Assembly: GCF_024679095.1 (NCBI RefSeq)
Contig: NC_066553.1
Coordinates: 4,399,988-4,463,987 of the forward strand
Length of the DNA: 64,000 nucleotides
DNA from: Eriocheir sinensis
Lineage: Eukaryota > Arthropoda > Malacostraca > Decapoda > Varunidae
Direction: 5' to 3'
How positions within the stretch are numbered: the stretch's first letter is position 1; each line of letters starts with the position of its first letter. Below, in pieces: positions 25,820 through 37,323 of this stretch. Made by a program: the position numbers and the translations under genes. Under the pieces are notes generated by a model. That model did not search any database and had not been told where the DNA came from. It saw nothing but the letters and a program-made list of their open reading frames with translations.

Positions 25820-26261
25820 GAGTGCCCGTAGAACTATTGACATAAAATATATATGTAGGTAGCACCATGAAACTAAAAAGGTATAATGGTAGGGGAACAG
25901 GCACAAGGGAACGCACCCAGAAAGTTATTGGGATCGTCATGGACTGTTTTAGACTCCTACTGATACTTTTACAAGGCCTCTGCATCTCGAACGAAAAAAA
26001 AAATCACCCACCCACTCATAAAAGCCCGGATGATCTCTGTGGCCTTGGGTATTAGTCCTCAAGGGAGCAGCCCGATACCTTTAATAAAATATGGACCGAA
26101 GAATACGGTTGGCATGGGAACCCAACCTCCTGATGTATTCCTATCCCCTATTGGGCGATGTCAGTGTGTGTATGCGTGTGTGTGTGTGTGGTGGGTAGAC
26201 ACGCGTGGCTGAACAGGTGGTGTGGGGAATGTAAAGTAATGGAGAGGGGGAAGGGGGTAAG

Positions 26262-26263
26262 GA

Positions 26264-26350
<87 letters not shown>

Positions 26351-26393
26351 AAAGATAAAGAAGGAAAAGAAAAAAAGAGGAGAGAATAAAAGA

Positions 26394-26457
<64 letters not shown>

Positions 26458-26478
26458 AAGAAAAGAAAAATATAGAGA

Positions 26479-26561
<83 letters not shown>

Positions 26562-26647
26562 ATTAAAGGAGGTAATGGAGGTATGCTGGAGAGAAAAAAT
26601 GATGGATGGAGGGAAAAATTAGGGGGAGGGAGGGAGGGAGGGAATGA

Positions 26648-26707
<60 letters not shown>

Positions 26708-26708
26708 G
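26262..26708. repeat. Four long (GA)n blocks
   Basis: GA tracts at about 26266-26346, 26398-26452, 26482-26558 and 26650-26704, separated by purine-rich linkers. Confidence 0.95.
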
Positions 26709-26767
26709 TCATGTGTGTGTCCCATTTTCATTTCGTTGGGCAATCTTGCATTCTCAACCAGCAACTT

Positions 26768-26808
26768 TTTTTTTTTATTTTTTTTTTCTTTATTTGATGT
26801 GGGGAGGA

Positions 26809-26859
<51 letters not shown>

Positions 26860-26950
26860 CGTCGTCACCGCTATCACTTTCCTAGAGCTAAATAATATTA
26901 AAAAAAAAAATCACGTGAATTACCACAAAAGAAGCATCCTCGTATGACAC

Positions 26951-27046
<96 letters not shown>

Positions 27047-27050
27047 CATC
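26768..27050. repeat. (ATT)n blocks
   Basis: ATT repeats at 26810-26860 and 26950-27045. Confidence 0.95.
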
Positions 27051-27399
27051 ATCATCATCATTAGTTTTCTGGAGCCAAATAAAAACATCAATAACAACAA
27101 CAAAAGTGATTGGCCGTAAACGAAAGAGCAGCATTTTTTTAACCACATTCATCGTCATCATCATCATCATCATCTTTGTCTTCGTTGTCAGTTTCATGGA
27201 GGTAAATAACAACAACAACAACAACAAAACTCTCACGCCAGTAACTACAAACAAAACGGCATCTTATTAACCACCTTCGTATCACACACATTGTACTAGG
27301 ATCTAAATTTATTACGTTGTATTACATCGAAAGTTTTTTTTTTTTATGGCGTTGACTCGATCCTCATCTCATATCATTGAAAGGAAAGCGAGATAACCT

Positions 27400-27433
<34 letters not shown>

Positions 27434-27649
27434 ATGCGTCCGCTGAGAATATATGAAACTCTCGCCAGTCACGACGCGACGAGGAACAAGCGAGTGATGA
27501 ACGAGTGTTTATTACAGAGCCTAGAGCAACCTTGGGGAGTAAGACAAAAAAACTAAACAAACAAAAAAAAAACACCGTAGCGAGCCAGTATTTACCGACG
27601 AACAGACACGAGCAACAGCAAACAGGACAGGAGAGATTAACCGTTAAGC

Positions 27650-27807
27650 CCCGTTCAGACTGTGCCGACTCCGGGCCACGACAACCTAGCGACTCGGGGT
27701 ATGAGAGGTCTTGGGTGTGAAAGGGTCGCTCATGGTCGGAAAGAGGTCTAGAAACGATCGCCGGATGCTGGGTTGCCGTGGACCAGAGTCGGCACAGTGT
27801 AAACGGG
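27650..27807. mobile_element. Small foldback MITE, 158 bp
   Basis: The left end, CCCGTTCAGACTGTGCCGAC, pairs with an inverted right end around 27770-27807. The arms are about 38 bases with few mismatches and continue through a GGCCACGACAACC-like inner part. No coding capacity. Confidence 0.7.
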
Positions 27808-28294
27808 ACCAAACACAAAAGAACGGCAATAATATCAGAGGAGAGGAAAGTAACAATACACCTCCCCAGCCGAAAATGACCTCTCTTTTGACCACTCATG
27901 TAGGTACTCCTTTACATACGAGCAGTGACTAGCGGGGCTTTCCTTTCTTATTTTGCGCGCGCCCTTGAGCTGCTTCCTTTGGCGTTAGAATATAATAATG
28001 ACAAGCGAGTAAGTGTGTGATGGACGAAGATTAGGTAGTTGCATAAAGGAAATAAGTAGATATAACAGCATAGCGAAAAACAGAGTGAAATAACAGAACG
28101 TCGATTGAGGTAGGAAGACAAGACATAGATAGACTTATAGAAGAAAGAACAGCAAAATAACAACACCATGGCGAGAGAGAGAGAGAGTGCTTGAGTAACA
28201 GACTGAGTAACATAAGCGAGGAACAGATAGTAATAAATAAGTAGATAGAAATAAACATAAAAAAAGAGCAAAAAATACCCATCAGCATCACCAT

Positions 28295-28590
28295 TTTTTT
28301 TATCTTAGTATCATCACCATTTCTTCTATCCCAGCATCATCACTACTTCTATCCCAGCATCACCACTTCTTCTATCCCAGCATCATCACTTCTTCTATCC
28401 CAGCATCACCACATCTATCCCAGCATCACCTCTTCTATCCCAGCATCATCACTTCTATCCCAGCATCACCACTTCTTCTATCCCAGCATCACCACATCTA
28501 TCCCAGCATAACCACTTCTTCTATCCCAGCATCACCACATCTATCCTCAGCATCCCCACTACTATCCCAGCATCACCACTTCTATTACTG
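28295..28590. repeat. Minisatellite, TTCTATCCCAGCATCACCAC unit
   Basis: About 13 units of 17-23 bases. Length variation comes from presence or absence of CACTTC. Confidence 0.9.
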
Positions 28591-28737
28591 TTTCAACATA
28601 AGCGAGTAAGAGAAAGGAAATAAGCAAACAGCAACAGCATAAGGAACAAAAAAGGAAAATAACAGTATGGTGATTTAAGTTCTGCTTTGGTGCTGACTAG
28701 AGTGAATGGAGAAGAAAGGGAAAGTAACGGCTTGCAG

Positions 28738-28741
28738 TGTG

Positions 28742-28783
<42 letters not shown>

Positions 28784-29280
28784 AGCCGGCTCACATTTCT
28801 CTCAATCTTCTTCCACTTAAGTTTCCTCGTATTTCAGGTCTTGTATTTCATTTCTTCCTATTCTTTTTTTATTTTATTTATTTATCACAGCTCCCCCTTT
28901 TTCCCTATCATCATTACTGGTCTCCTTGCCATCTCTCACTCCTTAACTCTCTTTTTCCCATCATCTATACACACAGTGATCTCTTTTCTCCTTTCCTACA
29001 CTCTCTTACACAAACAAATGCAAATACACTACATCCTGGAAACTCTGACCTCCCCTCTCCCTTTCCCCCCTTCCCCTCCCTTCCCCTCCCCCCCTTTCCA
29101 TTGTCAAGCATCTGTTCGTACACCGCACAAATTACGATCACTTATCCGACCTTTTTTTTCCTCTCTTCATCCCCCTCCCCCCACCCACCCCACACACGCA
29201 CACACTTCCTCCTCCCCCCTCACGCACACACCATATCCTTAAGACGCCCCCCCCCCCCCCCACCGGCCCCCTTCTTCCAT
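28738..29280. repeat. (GT)n and pyrimidine-rich C/T/CA tract
   Basis: GT run at 28738-28782, then mostly pyrimidine sequence to 29280 with a poly-C run at 29247. The open frame across it is composition driven. Confidence 0.8.
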
Positions 29281-29429
29281 GCCAAGCGCTCACACCTACG
29301 CGCTACAATGAGGATATCCGCCTCAATCAGTGCATACAAGCGAGGGCAGGTGGTAATCAGCATTCACCTGGGCGCTTGAAGTAAGTATAGGGATGCCCCA
29401 AGAACGCTCTGCTGCGCCTTCCGCTATAC

Positions 29430-29463
<34 letters not shown>

Positions 29464-29561
29464 CGGGGACGGGGTGTTTGTAACTATGATAATGGTGATA
29501 GTGGTGATTGTGGTGATATTTCTGGTCAAGAGGCCGGATAATGTGGTGATGCTGATTATGT

Positions 29562-29643
<82 letters not shown>

Positions 29644-29664
29644 AGATTGAGCTCACTGGGTAGG

Positions 29665-29695
<31 letters not shown>

Positions 29696-29748
29696 ATACA
29701 AACCGCCTCCTTAAACAGTATATCGGTGTGCGGGTGGGTGCTGGTTTT

Positions 29749-29790
<42 letters not shown>

Positions 29791-30014
29791 GTGTTGAGGC
29801 TTACGTGCGAAGGTGTTGGTGGCAGCGGGTGATGGTGTTGATATGCAGATGGTTCAACGAATGTGGTGTCTACAAGGGGTGATGATTTAACTGACAGTGA
29901 AGGGGTGGAATGCATAAGTCATGGCGTTTAGGAGTGGTAGCAGAAACAAGAGTAGTGGTAGTGGTAGTAGTAGTAGTAGTAGTGGTAGTAGTAGTAGTAG
30001 TAGTAGTAGTAGTA
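29430..30014. repeat. Microsatellite cluster GT/GA/CA/GT/AGT
   Basis: (GA)n at 29563-29640, CA at 29665-29692, GT at 29754-29781 and AGT at 29950-30014. Confidence 0.9.
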
Positions 30015-30084
30015 AACCCACCATTCACCTCTATAGGGAATATTAATAATAAATGCAATTGAAACAGGTGGGAATGTGTGTGGG

Positions 30085-30560
30085 TGGGTGTGGCATGTCA
30101 TGTGGTGGTGGTGGGGGGAGGGGGGGTGAAGATGTGACTCTGAATGTGATGCTGCTATGCTAGTGGTGGTAACTGGGGTATAATGGTGACGGTGGTGGTG
30201 GTGGTGATGATGGTGATGAACTGCAGGACTTGTGACGAGAGGGTAGTGGTGATGATGATAATGAGAGATGGTGTTGGGAGTATAGTTGATGATGGTGAGT
30301 AGTAGTGATGAGGTGAATTAAGCTATGGTGCTGTTTGTGGTGATGGTGAAATAGAATGTGTTTGCAGTATGGGTGATGGTGGTGGTGATGGTGGCAATGG
30401 TAATACTGCCAAAGGAAAATGGGACGGGGTGATTGTAACTGTGATAATGGTGATTGTGGTGATTGTGGTGGTGATACTCCTGGTAAAGAGCCCGGATATG
30501 GTGGTGATGCTGATTATGTTAGGGGTGTTGATACTGGTGATATTGAGGGTGGTGATGGTG
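30085..30560. repeat. GGTGAT-rich degenerate minisatellite
   Basis: Irregular GGTGGTGATGG repeats. The block 30423-30525 is a diverged duplicate of 29467-29565 (shared GATGCTGATTATGTTAG). Confidence 0.75.
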
Positions 30561-30562
30561 AT

Positions 30563-30789
30563 ATGGGCTGTATTTTAAAACACCATCGCTTCTCACATCA
30601 ACTATTTCTAAAGGTCAAAGAGAGGATCAATCGGGTTTTCATGAGTGTTTTTTTAAGGTTCATGGCACAGAAGAAGGGTCAAACTACCACCAGGGTCATA
30701 AAACTACCCCTGGAAAGGCCTACAGCTCCTACGAAAGCCATGTCAAATATGTGAACTTGGGCGACGAAATGTTTTAAAATACGACCCAT
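30563..30789 (+). mobile_element. MITE family 1, best-preserved copy
   Basis: A 227-bp element with perfect 13-bp inverted termini GTATTTTAAAACA (30570-30582 and inverted 30770-30782), extended outward by ATGGGC/GACCCAT. The interior carries AAAGGTCAAAGAG, TTCATGGCACAGAAGAAGGG, CACCAGGGTCATAAAACTAC and TACGAAAGCCATGTCAAA. No open frame. Confidence 0.8.
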
Positions 30790-31600
30790 GTGTTGGTGAT
30801 GATCTAGGGCCAGTTCGACGGTCCAACACAGAGAGCCGATTCCACAGTCCAACACAGTGTCTTCGTAACAGTCCGAATAAAACTACAGAATCCCATACAA
30901 TCCAAAATGGTGAGGTCTTCCATGCCACACTAAATACACAAGACATTTCCTGTATAGCTTCATCAAAATTTGTGAACTTAAATATAAACACCGGACACTA
31001 TACAAGGAAATTTCGAAGGCTCTGGTATTGGTTTGGGAGCTTACTAACCCATCATGGGGAACTGTGAAACTGGCCCAGAGTCATTGTAAGCGCCTAACTC
31101 AAACTATATTCCCCACAATGATCCGTTATTTCTACTCAATACCAGACACTAAAAAGATTTCCCGTGTGGTTTTTCTATAGTTTCCTTCTTTTTATATCAA
31201 CGCCAAACACTATACGAGGAATGTTCATGGTATTTTGTGTCTGGTGCGGGAGCTTGCAAACTTACTGTAATGGACTCTGGCCCCTAGTACAAGCGGTGTT
31301 GGGGATGATTGTCTTGGTATTGAGTTTGGTGCTGATGTTGGTAATAGTGGTGGTGGTGGTGGTGAGTAAGGAAGGTGTGTACATGGAGGTTACTGTTATC
31401 AGACGCCTCGACAACACCACCTCAGCGCTGAACAAGCAACACCACGTTTTTTCATTTCAAGAGGAGGAGGAGCAGGATGGGGAGGAGGGCAAGGTCGGGG
31501 GTATACAAATGAGGTGCCCGATAAATAATTACTAAACCTAACCTACATTAGAACAATTAACGAACCTACACCATACAACTATATCCTACATTTCAGGAGC
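30790..31600. other. Mixed sequence with a diverged internal duplication; no gene seen
   Basis: ACACTATACAAGGAA...GGGAGCTTACTAAC near 30995 recurs diverged near 31208 (ACACTATACGAGGAA...GGGAGCTTGCAAAC). GGTGCCCGATAAA occurs at about 31515 and 31649 beside the telomere-like tract. Confidence 0.5.
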
Positions 31601-31671
31601 AGGAGGAGGAGGACAAGGAGGGCAAGGCCGGGGGTGTACAAATAAGGTGCCCGATAAACGATAACTAAACC

Positions 31672-32030
31672 TAACCTAACCTAACCTAACCTTACCTTAC
31701 CTTACCTTACCTAACCTAACCTAACCTAGCCTAGCCTAACCTAACCTAACCTAACCTAACCTAACCTAACCTAACCTAACCTAACCTAACCTAACCTAAC
31801 CTAACCTAACCTAACCTAACCTAACCTAACCTAGCCTAACCTAACCTAACCTAACCTTACCTAACCTAACCTAACCTAACCTAACCTTGCCTAACCTAAC
31901 CTAACCTAACCTAACCTAACCTAGCCCTACCTAACCTAACATAACCTAACCTAACCTAACCTAACCTAACCTAGCCTAGCCTAGCTTAACCTAACCTAAC
32001 CTAACCTAGCCTAGCCTAGCTTAACCTAAC
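31672..32030. repeat. Interstitial telomere-like (CCTAA)n / (TTAGG)n tract
   Basis: About 70 pentamers, C-rich on the plus strand, with CCTAG, CCTTA and CCTTG variants. TTAGG is the ancestral arthropod telomere repeat. Unique DNA lies on both sides, so this is interstitial. Confidence 0.95.
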
Positions 32031-32289
32031 TCTATCCTACACTTCCACTGGCTTTCCTTCTCCCCCACCTGTACAACCTTCACCGCTAACCCACACTTCC
32101 TCTTCTTACTATATCCTTGATTAACAAAAGGAAGAAAAAAAATGACAAGAGGAAAGAAGAGCAGCGTTGACTTAGATAGGAAACAGAGACGGAAGTAGGA
32201 AAATGTTTATGAATGCGAGAAGGATGAGGACTAGGAAACATGAGAAGGCAGGCTACATAATAAAGCCTTTCCTAGTAGCGAGTCTATCC

Positions 32290-32660
32290 ACTTTAGTAGA
32301 CATTTTATAAGTTCGTTAGGCACTGGATCGACCTTCAAAGCATACTAAAGCACTTTCTGCACACGTAACGACCCCAAGAAGTAATGATCAGCGGAAGTTT
32401 TAAAGGAGTTGATCGTTTTCACACTAAATACTTTTGCAGGAAGGTTGTTTCAGTGGCGGATGACTCGACTTGAGAGCTTATTCGTGTACTCAAAGACCTG
32501 TATCATCAACTCCCCTCGTAGACGTCTTTTTCCCGACATTAAGTGGTTTTAAAGTTGCTTGAGTCGTTCTTCATACCGATGTGTCCCCAAGGGTGGTATT
32601 ATTTCGTAGCGCGTTGCTGTACTCTCTCCAGTAATTTTGTGTCCTTGCAATTAGGGGACG
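32290..32660 (-). pseudogene. LINE C-terminal fragment
   Basis: The minus strand reads NCKDTKLLERVQQRATK and then, across frameshifts, the LRQLNL / KRRLRGEL-type thumb region seen in the LINE at 9.8 kb. No RT core. Confidence 0.65.
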
Positions 32661-32945
32661 GAGGAGGAGGAGGAGAGGAAGGAGGGAAAAACGGTGACTT
32701 GGAAGGGGGAGTAAGAGAAGGAGAAGACGAAAGAGAAGGAGTACGAGGAGGAGGAAGAGGAGGAGGAGAGGGGGTGAGGAAGAGGAGGAGGTTAGGACGA
32801 GTAGGAGGAGGAGAAGGAGCAGAGAAAAAGGGGTAAGGAAGAGGAGGAGGAGGAGGAGGAGGGTAAACTAGCAATGAGGAGGAGGAGGAGATAAAAGAAG
32901 ACAAATACGAGGAGGAAGAGGAGGAGGAGGAGGAGGAAAAAAAGT
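32657..32945. repeat. (GGA)n-rich tract
   Basis: Irregular GGAGGAGG/GGAAGA trinucleotides. The long frames here are translations of it. Confidence 0.95.
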
Positions 32946-33084
32946 GGTAACAAGTATATTCATGATGGTCATAAAAAGGAGGATGTGGAGGAGGAAGAGA
33001 AGAAGAAAAAAAAAAACTTATTCCGTCTATGCTTTTGTTTACCATTAACGAGGAAGCTATATCAAAAGTCCATGTATAGCTGTC

Positions 33085-33318
33085 ATGATACGGTACTCCC
33101 AGACGCTTCCACCCAGCTTTGCCAAATTATCGTACTCATCGCATTCCATTTTCGTAGTTTCTGACCGATAACGATACCAGAAAACACTAAAAACATCAAT
33201 AAATAACAGTTTTAACGCTAACTTTAATTTCCTATCGTTATTTGTGTAGTCACGACAGTCTTGGAGCCTAAATATGATAAATGCTATGTTCAGAGTAAGA
33301 CAATTTGGCAACGCGGCT
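33085..33318. repeat. Inverted-repeat element
   Basis: GCTTTGCCAAATTATCGTAC at 33116 pairs, imperfectly, with the inverted GAGTAAGACAATTTGGCAA at 33294. A related GAGTACGATAATGTGGCAA occurs alone at 13367. No coding. Confidence 0.55.
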
Positions 33319-33324
33319 TCCATC

Positions 33325-33745
33325 TCCGGGTTTTTATGAGTGCTTTTTCACAATCGCAGCATAGAAGAAGGGTCAAACTACCACCAGGGTCATAAAAGTA
33401 TCCCTGGAAATGCCCCCAACTCCTACGAAAGTCTTGTCAAATGTGTGTGCTTGGAGGCCGGAATGTTCAAGAATGCGACCCCAGGCAGGACTCACACACG
33501 GGCGCTCACCTGGGTTGGTATTTTCAGACGTATTTGCCACTTTTACATCAACTATTTACAAAGGCCAAAAGGGATATCAGTCAGGCTCGAATATGTGGTA
33601 TTTTAGGTTCATGGTACAGAAGAAGGGTCAGACTATCACCAGGGTCATAAAAGTGTACCCATGGAAATGCCCACAGCTCCTACGAAAGCCTTGTTAATTT
33701 TTTTGCTTTGGCGCCGAAATGTTCAAGAATGTAACTTCAGGCCTG
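33325..33745 (+). repeat. Two adjacent MITE family 1 copies
   Basis: First copy 33325-33487 (left-truncated), second 33512-33740. Both hold CACCAGGGTCATAAAAGT and the AATGTTCAAGAATG end. Confidence 0.75.
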
Positions 33746-34390
33746 GTACATTGGCCCTCAAGGGAACTGTGGCATGATGGCTTGTTGTTGGTGCCTATAA
33801 GTATTTGGACGGATAGACAAAATATATCTTAAATCTTTACTGATACACATGTTTAGTAAGATTTTGTAACCACTACTAAAGGTATTTTTTAATCCTAGCC
33901 AAATCATTTTGCTTTATCACGTAACTTTTTTCATTCATGCCATCAAAACGAACGTACTTTCTTTGTAACTGCTATTTTTTTTAGTAATGTTGAAATCGAC
34001 ATACTTAGTTGTAACTTTTTTTGATTTAATGACTTTCAAATCAACCTTTATTTTTTAACAATTTTTTTTTTCTTTGATACTATCCACATGAACTTGCTTT
34101 ATTTCTAACTACTGTCTTTTTCTTCTATTCAAATCAACGTACTTTACTTTGTCACTACTATATCTTTTTAATACTAAAAACTAATGTACTTTATTTTGTA
34201 AGAGTACTATTTTCTTTAATAATACTCAAATCAACGATAATTTTTGTAACTACTATTTTTTAATGAAATGTACTTTATTTTGTAACGGTACTATTTTTCT
34301 TGAATAATATTCGAATCGACGCATTCCATTTTTCCTTCAATACTCTCCAAATCAGCGTACTTTATTTATTCACCTATTTATTATTTTTCG
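33746..34390. repeat. AT-rich stretch with a recurring TACTTTATTTTGTAAC motif
   Basis: AATCAACGTACTTTATTTTG-like phrases recur about every 55-65 bases, as in an old minisatellite. Confidence 0.5.
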
Positions 34391-34391
34391 T

Positions 34392-35039
34392 TGTGTGTGT
34401 GTGTGTGTGTGTGTGTAGGGGGAGGGGGGGGGGCCGAACGTTCGTGTTATGACGTCATGGGACCAAGCGTGTTTTTTGTTTTTATTTATTTTTTTCCTTG
34501 AGGCTCTTCCTTTCCTGCAATAAAAAAAAAAAAAAAAAAATCAAGCGGGGTGAAAAAGGCCTGTCATGCTGCATCGACCTTGGCTGACATCACGTCATGC
34601 AGACTCAGCCTTACCAGCGATTAAAACAAACAAACAAACAAACATTGCCTTTACGTTTGCTTGTTTTTTCTCACATAAGATTTATTTGTTTGTTTGTTTC
34701 TTTATTTATTTATTATTCATATTTCTCACCACGCATAACCCTGCCTCTCCCCCTTGTCCCCCCTCTCTCCAGCCTAGCCAAGCCCCTCTGTACACATTGC
34801 CCCCTGCCAGCACCCTGTTAAAACCTGTGCCCCTGCTGATGTCGATGCGTGGGTGGGTGTGTGGGTGTTGATGTTTGGGTCTAGTCTAGTCTGGTGATGC
34901 TTGCTGTGGGGCGATGGTGGTGGTAGGGGTGGTAGTGGTGGTGGTGGTGATGGTGGTGGTGGTGGTAACGGTGGTGGTGGTAGTGGTGGTCTTGCTTGCG
35001 GGGGCGAAATGAAGTGGTGGGGCTTTGTTTTTTGGAAGG

Positions 35040-35104
<65 letters not shown>
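34392..35104. repeat. GT, A-run, GGT and GA tracts
   Basis: GT at 34394-34417, poly-A at 34520-34541, GGTGGT at 34915-34990, and GA at 35042-35104. Confidence 0.85.
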
Positions 35105-35107
<3 letters not shown>

Positions 35108-35179
35108 TGTACTCGTGTCAAGATAATGCACACCTTGCCTATTCTTCCTCCTCATTCGCCTACTCCTCCTCCTCTTCCT

Positions 35180-35735
35180 TTGGCTTTGTACGTATAACTC
35201 TGATTAGACCTCTCTTGGAATACGCAGTGCCGTTCTGGTTCCCTAAGTACAAAGACTGGAGAGAGTTACGGCGACGCGCTACGAAAATACTCCATCGCTG
35301 AGGTCACAGGTATACGAAGAACGATTTAAGCGACTTTACATTGGAAAAGAGACGACTGCGGGGGATTCGTTAACCCGGTAGCAGCGACTGGCCAAATTTG
35401 TGCCTTTACCATGTACCAGCGACGGGCTATATTTTTGCCATGATATAAACCCCCTAAAATAGATGATGCATAAACTGATCACAAATGCGTTGAAATATAT
35501 TATGAAATGGTTTGCGTGAGTGATGATTTTTCTCAGTTTTTCTCGCTTAGAGGGGCTTTTAAGAAACATGTGATCCACGCAGCTACCAGGTTAAAAGTCT
35601 TACAATACCTAAGCAAGGATTTGATACAGGTCTTCAAATGCCTGAACAAGCTCAATAATGTCTATCACCCCAAGTTTCTGGCACTCGGAGTAACCGGAAA
35701 AGAAGAAAAAAAACTAAAGATATAACGGTCAAACC
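35180..35735 (+). pseudogene. LINE C-terminal fragment split by a piggyBac-like MITE
   Basis: RPLLEYAVPFWFPKYKDW and LRRRATKILHR (35200-35300) then LEKRRLRG precede the MITE. VLQYLSKDLIQVFKCLNKLN follows it. Same LINE thumb region as at 9.9 and 32.4 kb. Confidence 0.7.
35370..35594 (+). mobile_element. piggyBac-like MITE, copy 3
   Basis: TTAA at 35370-35373 and 35591-35594, CCCGGTAGCAGCG left end, GCAGCTACCAGG right end. Only two terminal iterations, versus three in the other copies. Confidence 0.8.
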
Positions 35736-35787
35736 AATTGAAGCGAAGCGATGCAGTCTGCTATTTCTCGAGAGAGGGAGAGAGTCA

Positions 35788-36050
35788 AGGGGCTATTACA
35801 CTGGGCAAATTTTACGTGGATCTTCAGCCAAACCACGACTTCCGCTGGCGTGGTTCTCCTATATCCGTTGTTTTCTGACTTGTCCGCGATGTTCCAAAGC
35901 TACGATCGATTTCACCGAAGGACGACGATATTACTCACCATCATCATCAGCAGCAGCAGCAATAACAAGAAACAAATGAGAACCACGCTAGCAGAAATCG
36001 TTGTTTGACTGAAGATCGACGGAAAATTTGCCCAGTGTAATAGCCCCTTA
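35788..36050. mobile_element. Foldback MITE, 263 bp
   Basis: Left arm GGGGCTATTACACTGGGCAA and its inverted copy at the right end, continuing to about 70 paired bases including GATCTTCAG and GAGAACCACGC. A CAT/CAG trinucleotide spacer lies between. Superfamily not assigned. Confidence 0.8.
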
Positions 36051-37248
36051 ATTATCTTTTCTTGACCCACCAGGGAATACGAGACGCCGTGTTCCTGTGT
36101 ATAATGACAGTAATTACACCTCGTTGCGCTCCTCTAATTTATTTACTTGCCCGTTTGTGTGTCTGTCTGTGCCATCCGCCGCTGAAACAATCATCCTGCA
36201 GAAAGACCTGATGCGAAAACGAGCTACTCACCTTATAATCGCATTGACTTACTCTGTTGTTTATATTTTCTTCTTTTTCTATATTATTTTATTTGCTTTT
36301 CCTCATTTTATCTCTGTAACTATCTCTTTATTTGTCTATCTATCTATCCATCTATCTATCTATGTTTATCCCTCTGTCTATATATCACACTCACGTACGG
36401 CAAGTGTTCTAATAAGCTGTTCCGCAGGTCACAGACATGCTTGACAACTTTATTAAATCACTAATGCAGGCAGTTTTAAAAGCGAACTGACTCGCTGTTG
36501 CCTCTTCATCCACGTCTTCCTTGTCCATGTTTACGATACCATTGCTTCTGCCTCTTTTCTCTCCTTACCCTGCCTTGCCCTACCTTATCTTCCGCTCCCC
36601 TCTCCTCGGCAGTCCTTACCGTTTTTTTCCTCTATTAACCGCCGCCGCAGGCATATCGCGTCTGTGCGTCGGCGTGCATGGCGAATATGTATCACTCACT
36701 CTTCTCCAAAGGTTTATTTTAGGGTTGATGTAACCACGTCACTATTCGGCGGCCAACCAACGCCCGGCATCGCGGCCACGTCACCGCCTTCCTCGGCCAA
36801 TGGGAGGCGCGGAACATGACATCATTGCTATCTGCCACCAATGGGAGCGAAGGAGTGACGTCAGATCCGCGTCTGGCCAGTCACCGCCCTGCCGCCTGAC
36901 GTCATATCCGTGTGTAGCCAGTCACCGCCGCCGCCCTGGGCGCTGCGGGGGGGAGGGAGGGAAAGGGGTGTGTAGTGGGAGGGTGAAGGGAGGGGGGGGG
37001 GGGTTGTGGGTGTGGATGTTGCTAGCTGACTGCCAAGCGTTCGAGATAAATGAAAACAAACTTGTATTTGTTTAAGGAGTTTATATTTTCTTCTTTTTCT
37101 TTATTATTTTATTTGCTTTTGCTCATTTCATCTCTATATCTATCTCTTTATTTGTCTATCTATCTATCCATTTATCTATCTGTTTATCCCTTTGTCTATC
37201 TCTATATCCTATCTATCTATCTATCATCTATCTACGTAGTCACTACAA

Positions 37249-37323
<75 letters not shown>

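Noticed and set aside
26141..26764. Ser-Leu repeat 'protein'
   Set aside because: Translation of (GA)n microsatellite.
28295..28590. CRISPR-like direct repeats
   Set aside because: There are no unique spacers of constant length. It is a minisatellite in eukaryotic DNA.
31672..32030. True chromosome end
   Set aside because: Unique and repetitive DNA continues for tens of kilobases on both sides.
33057..33323. 88-codon minus-strand frame
   Set aside because: It coincides exactly with an inverted-repeat element and has no recognisable domain.
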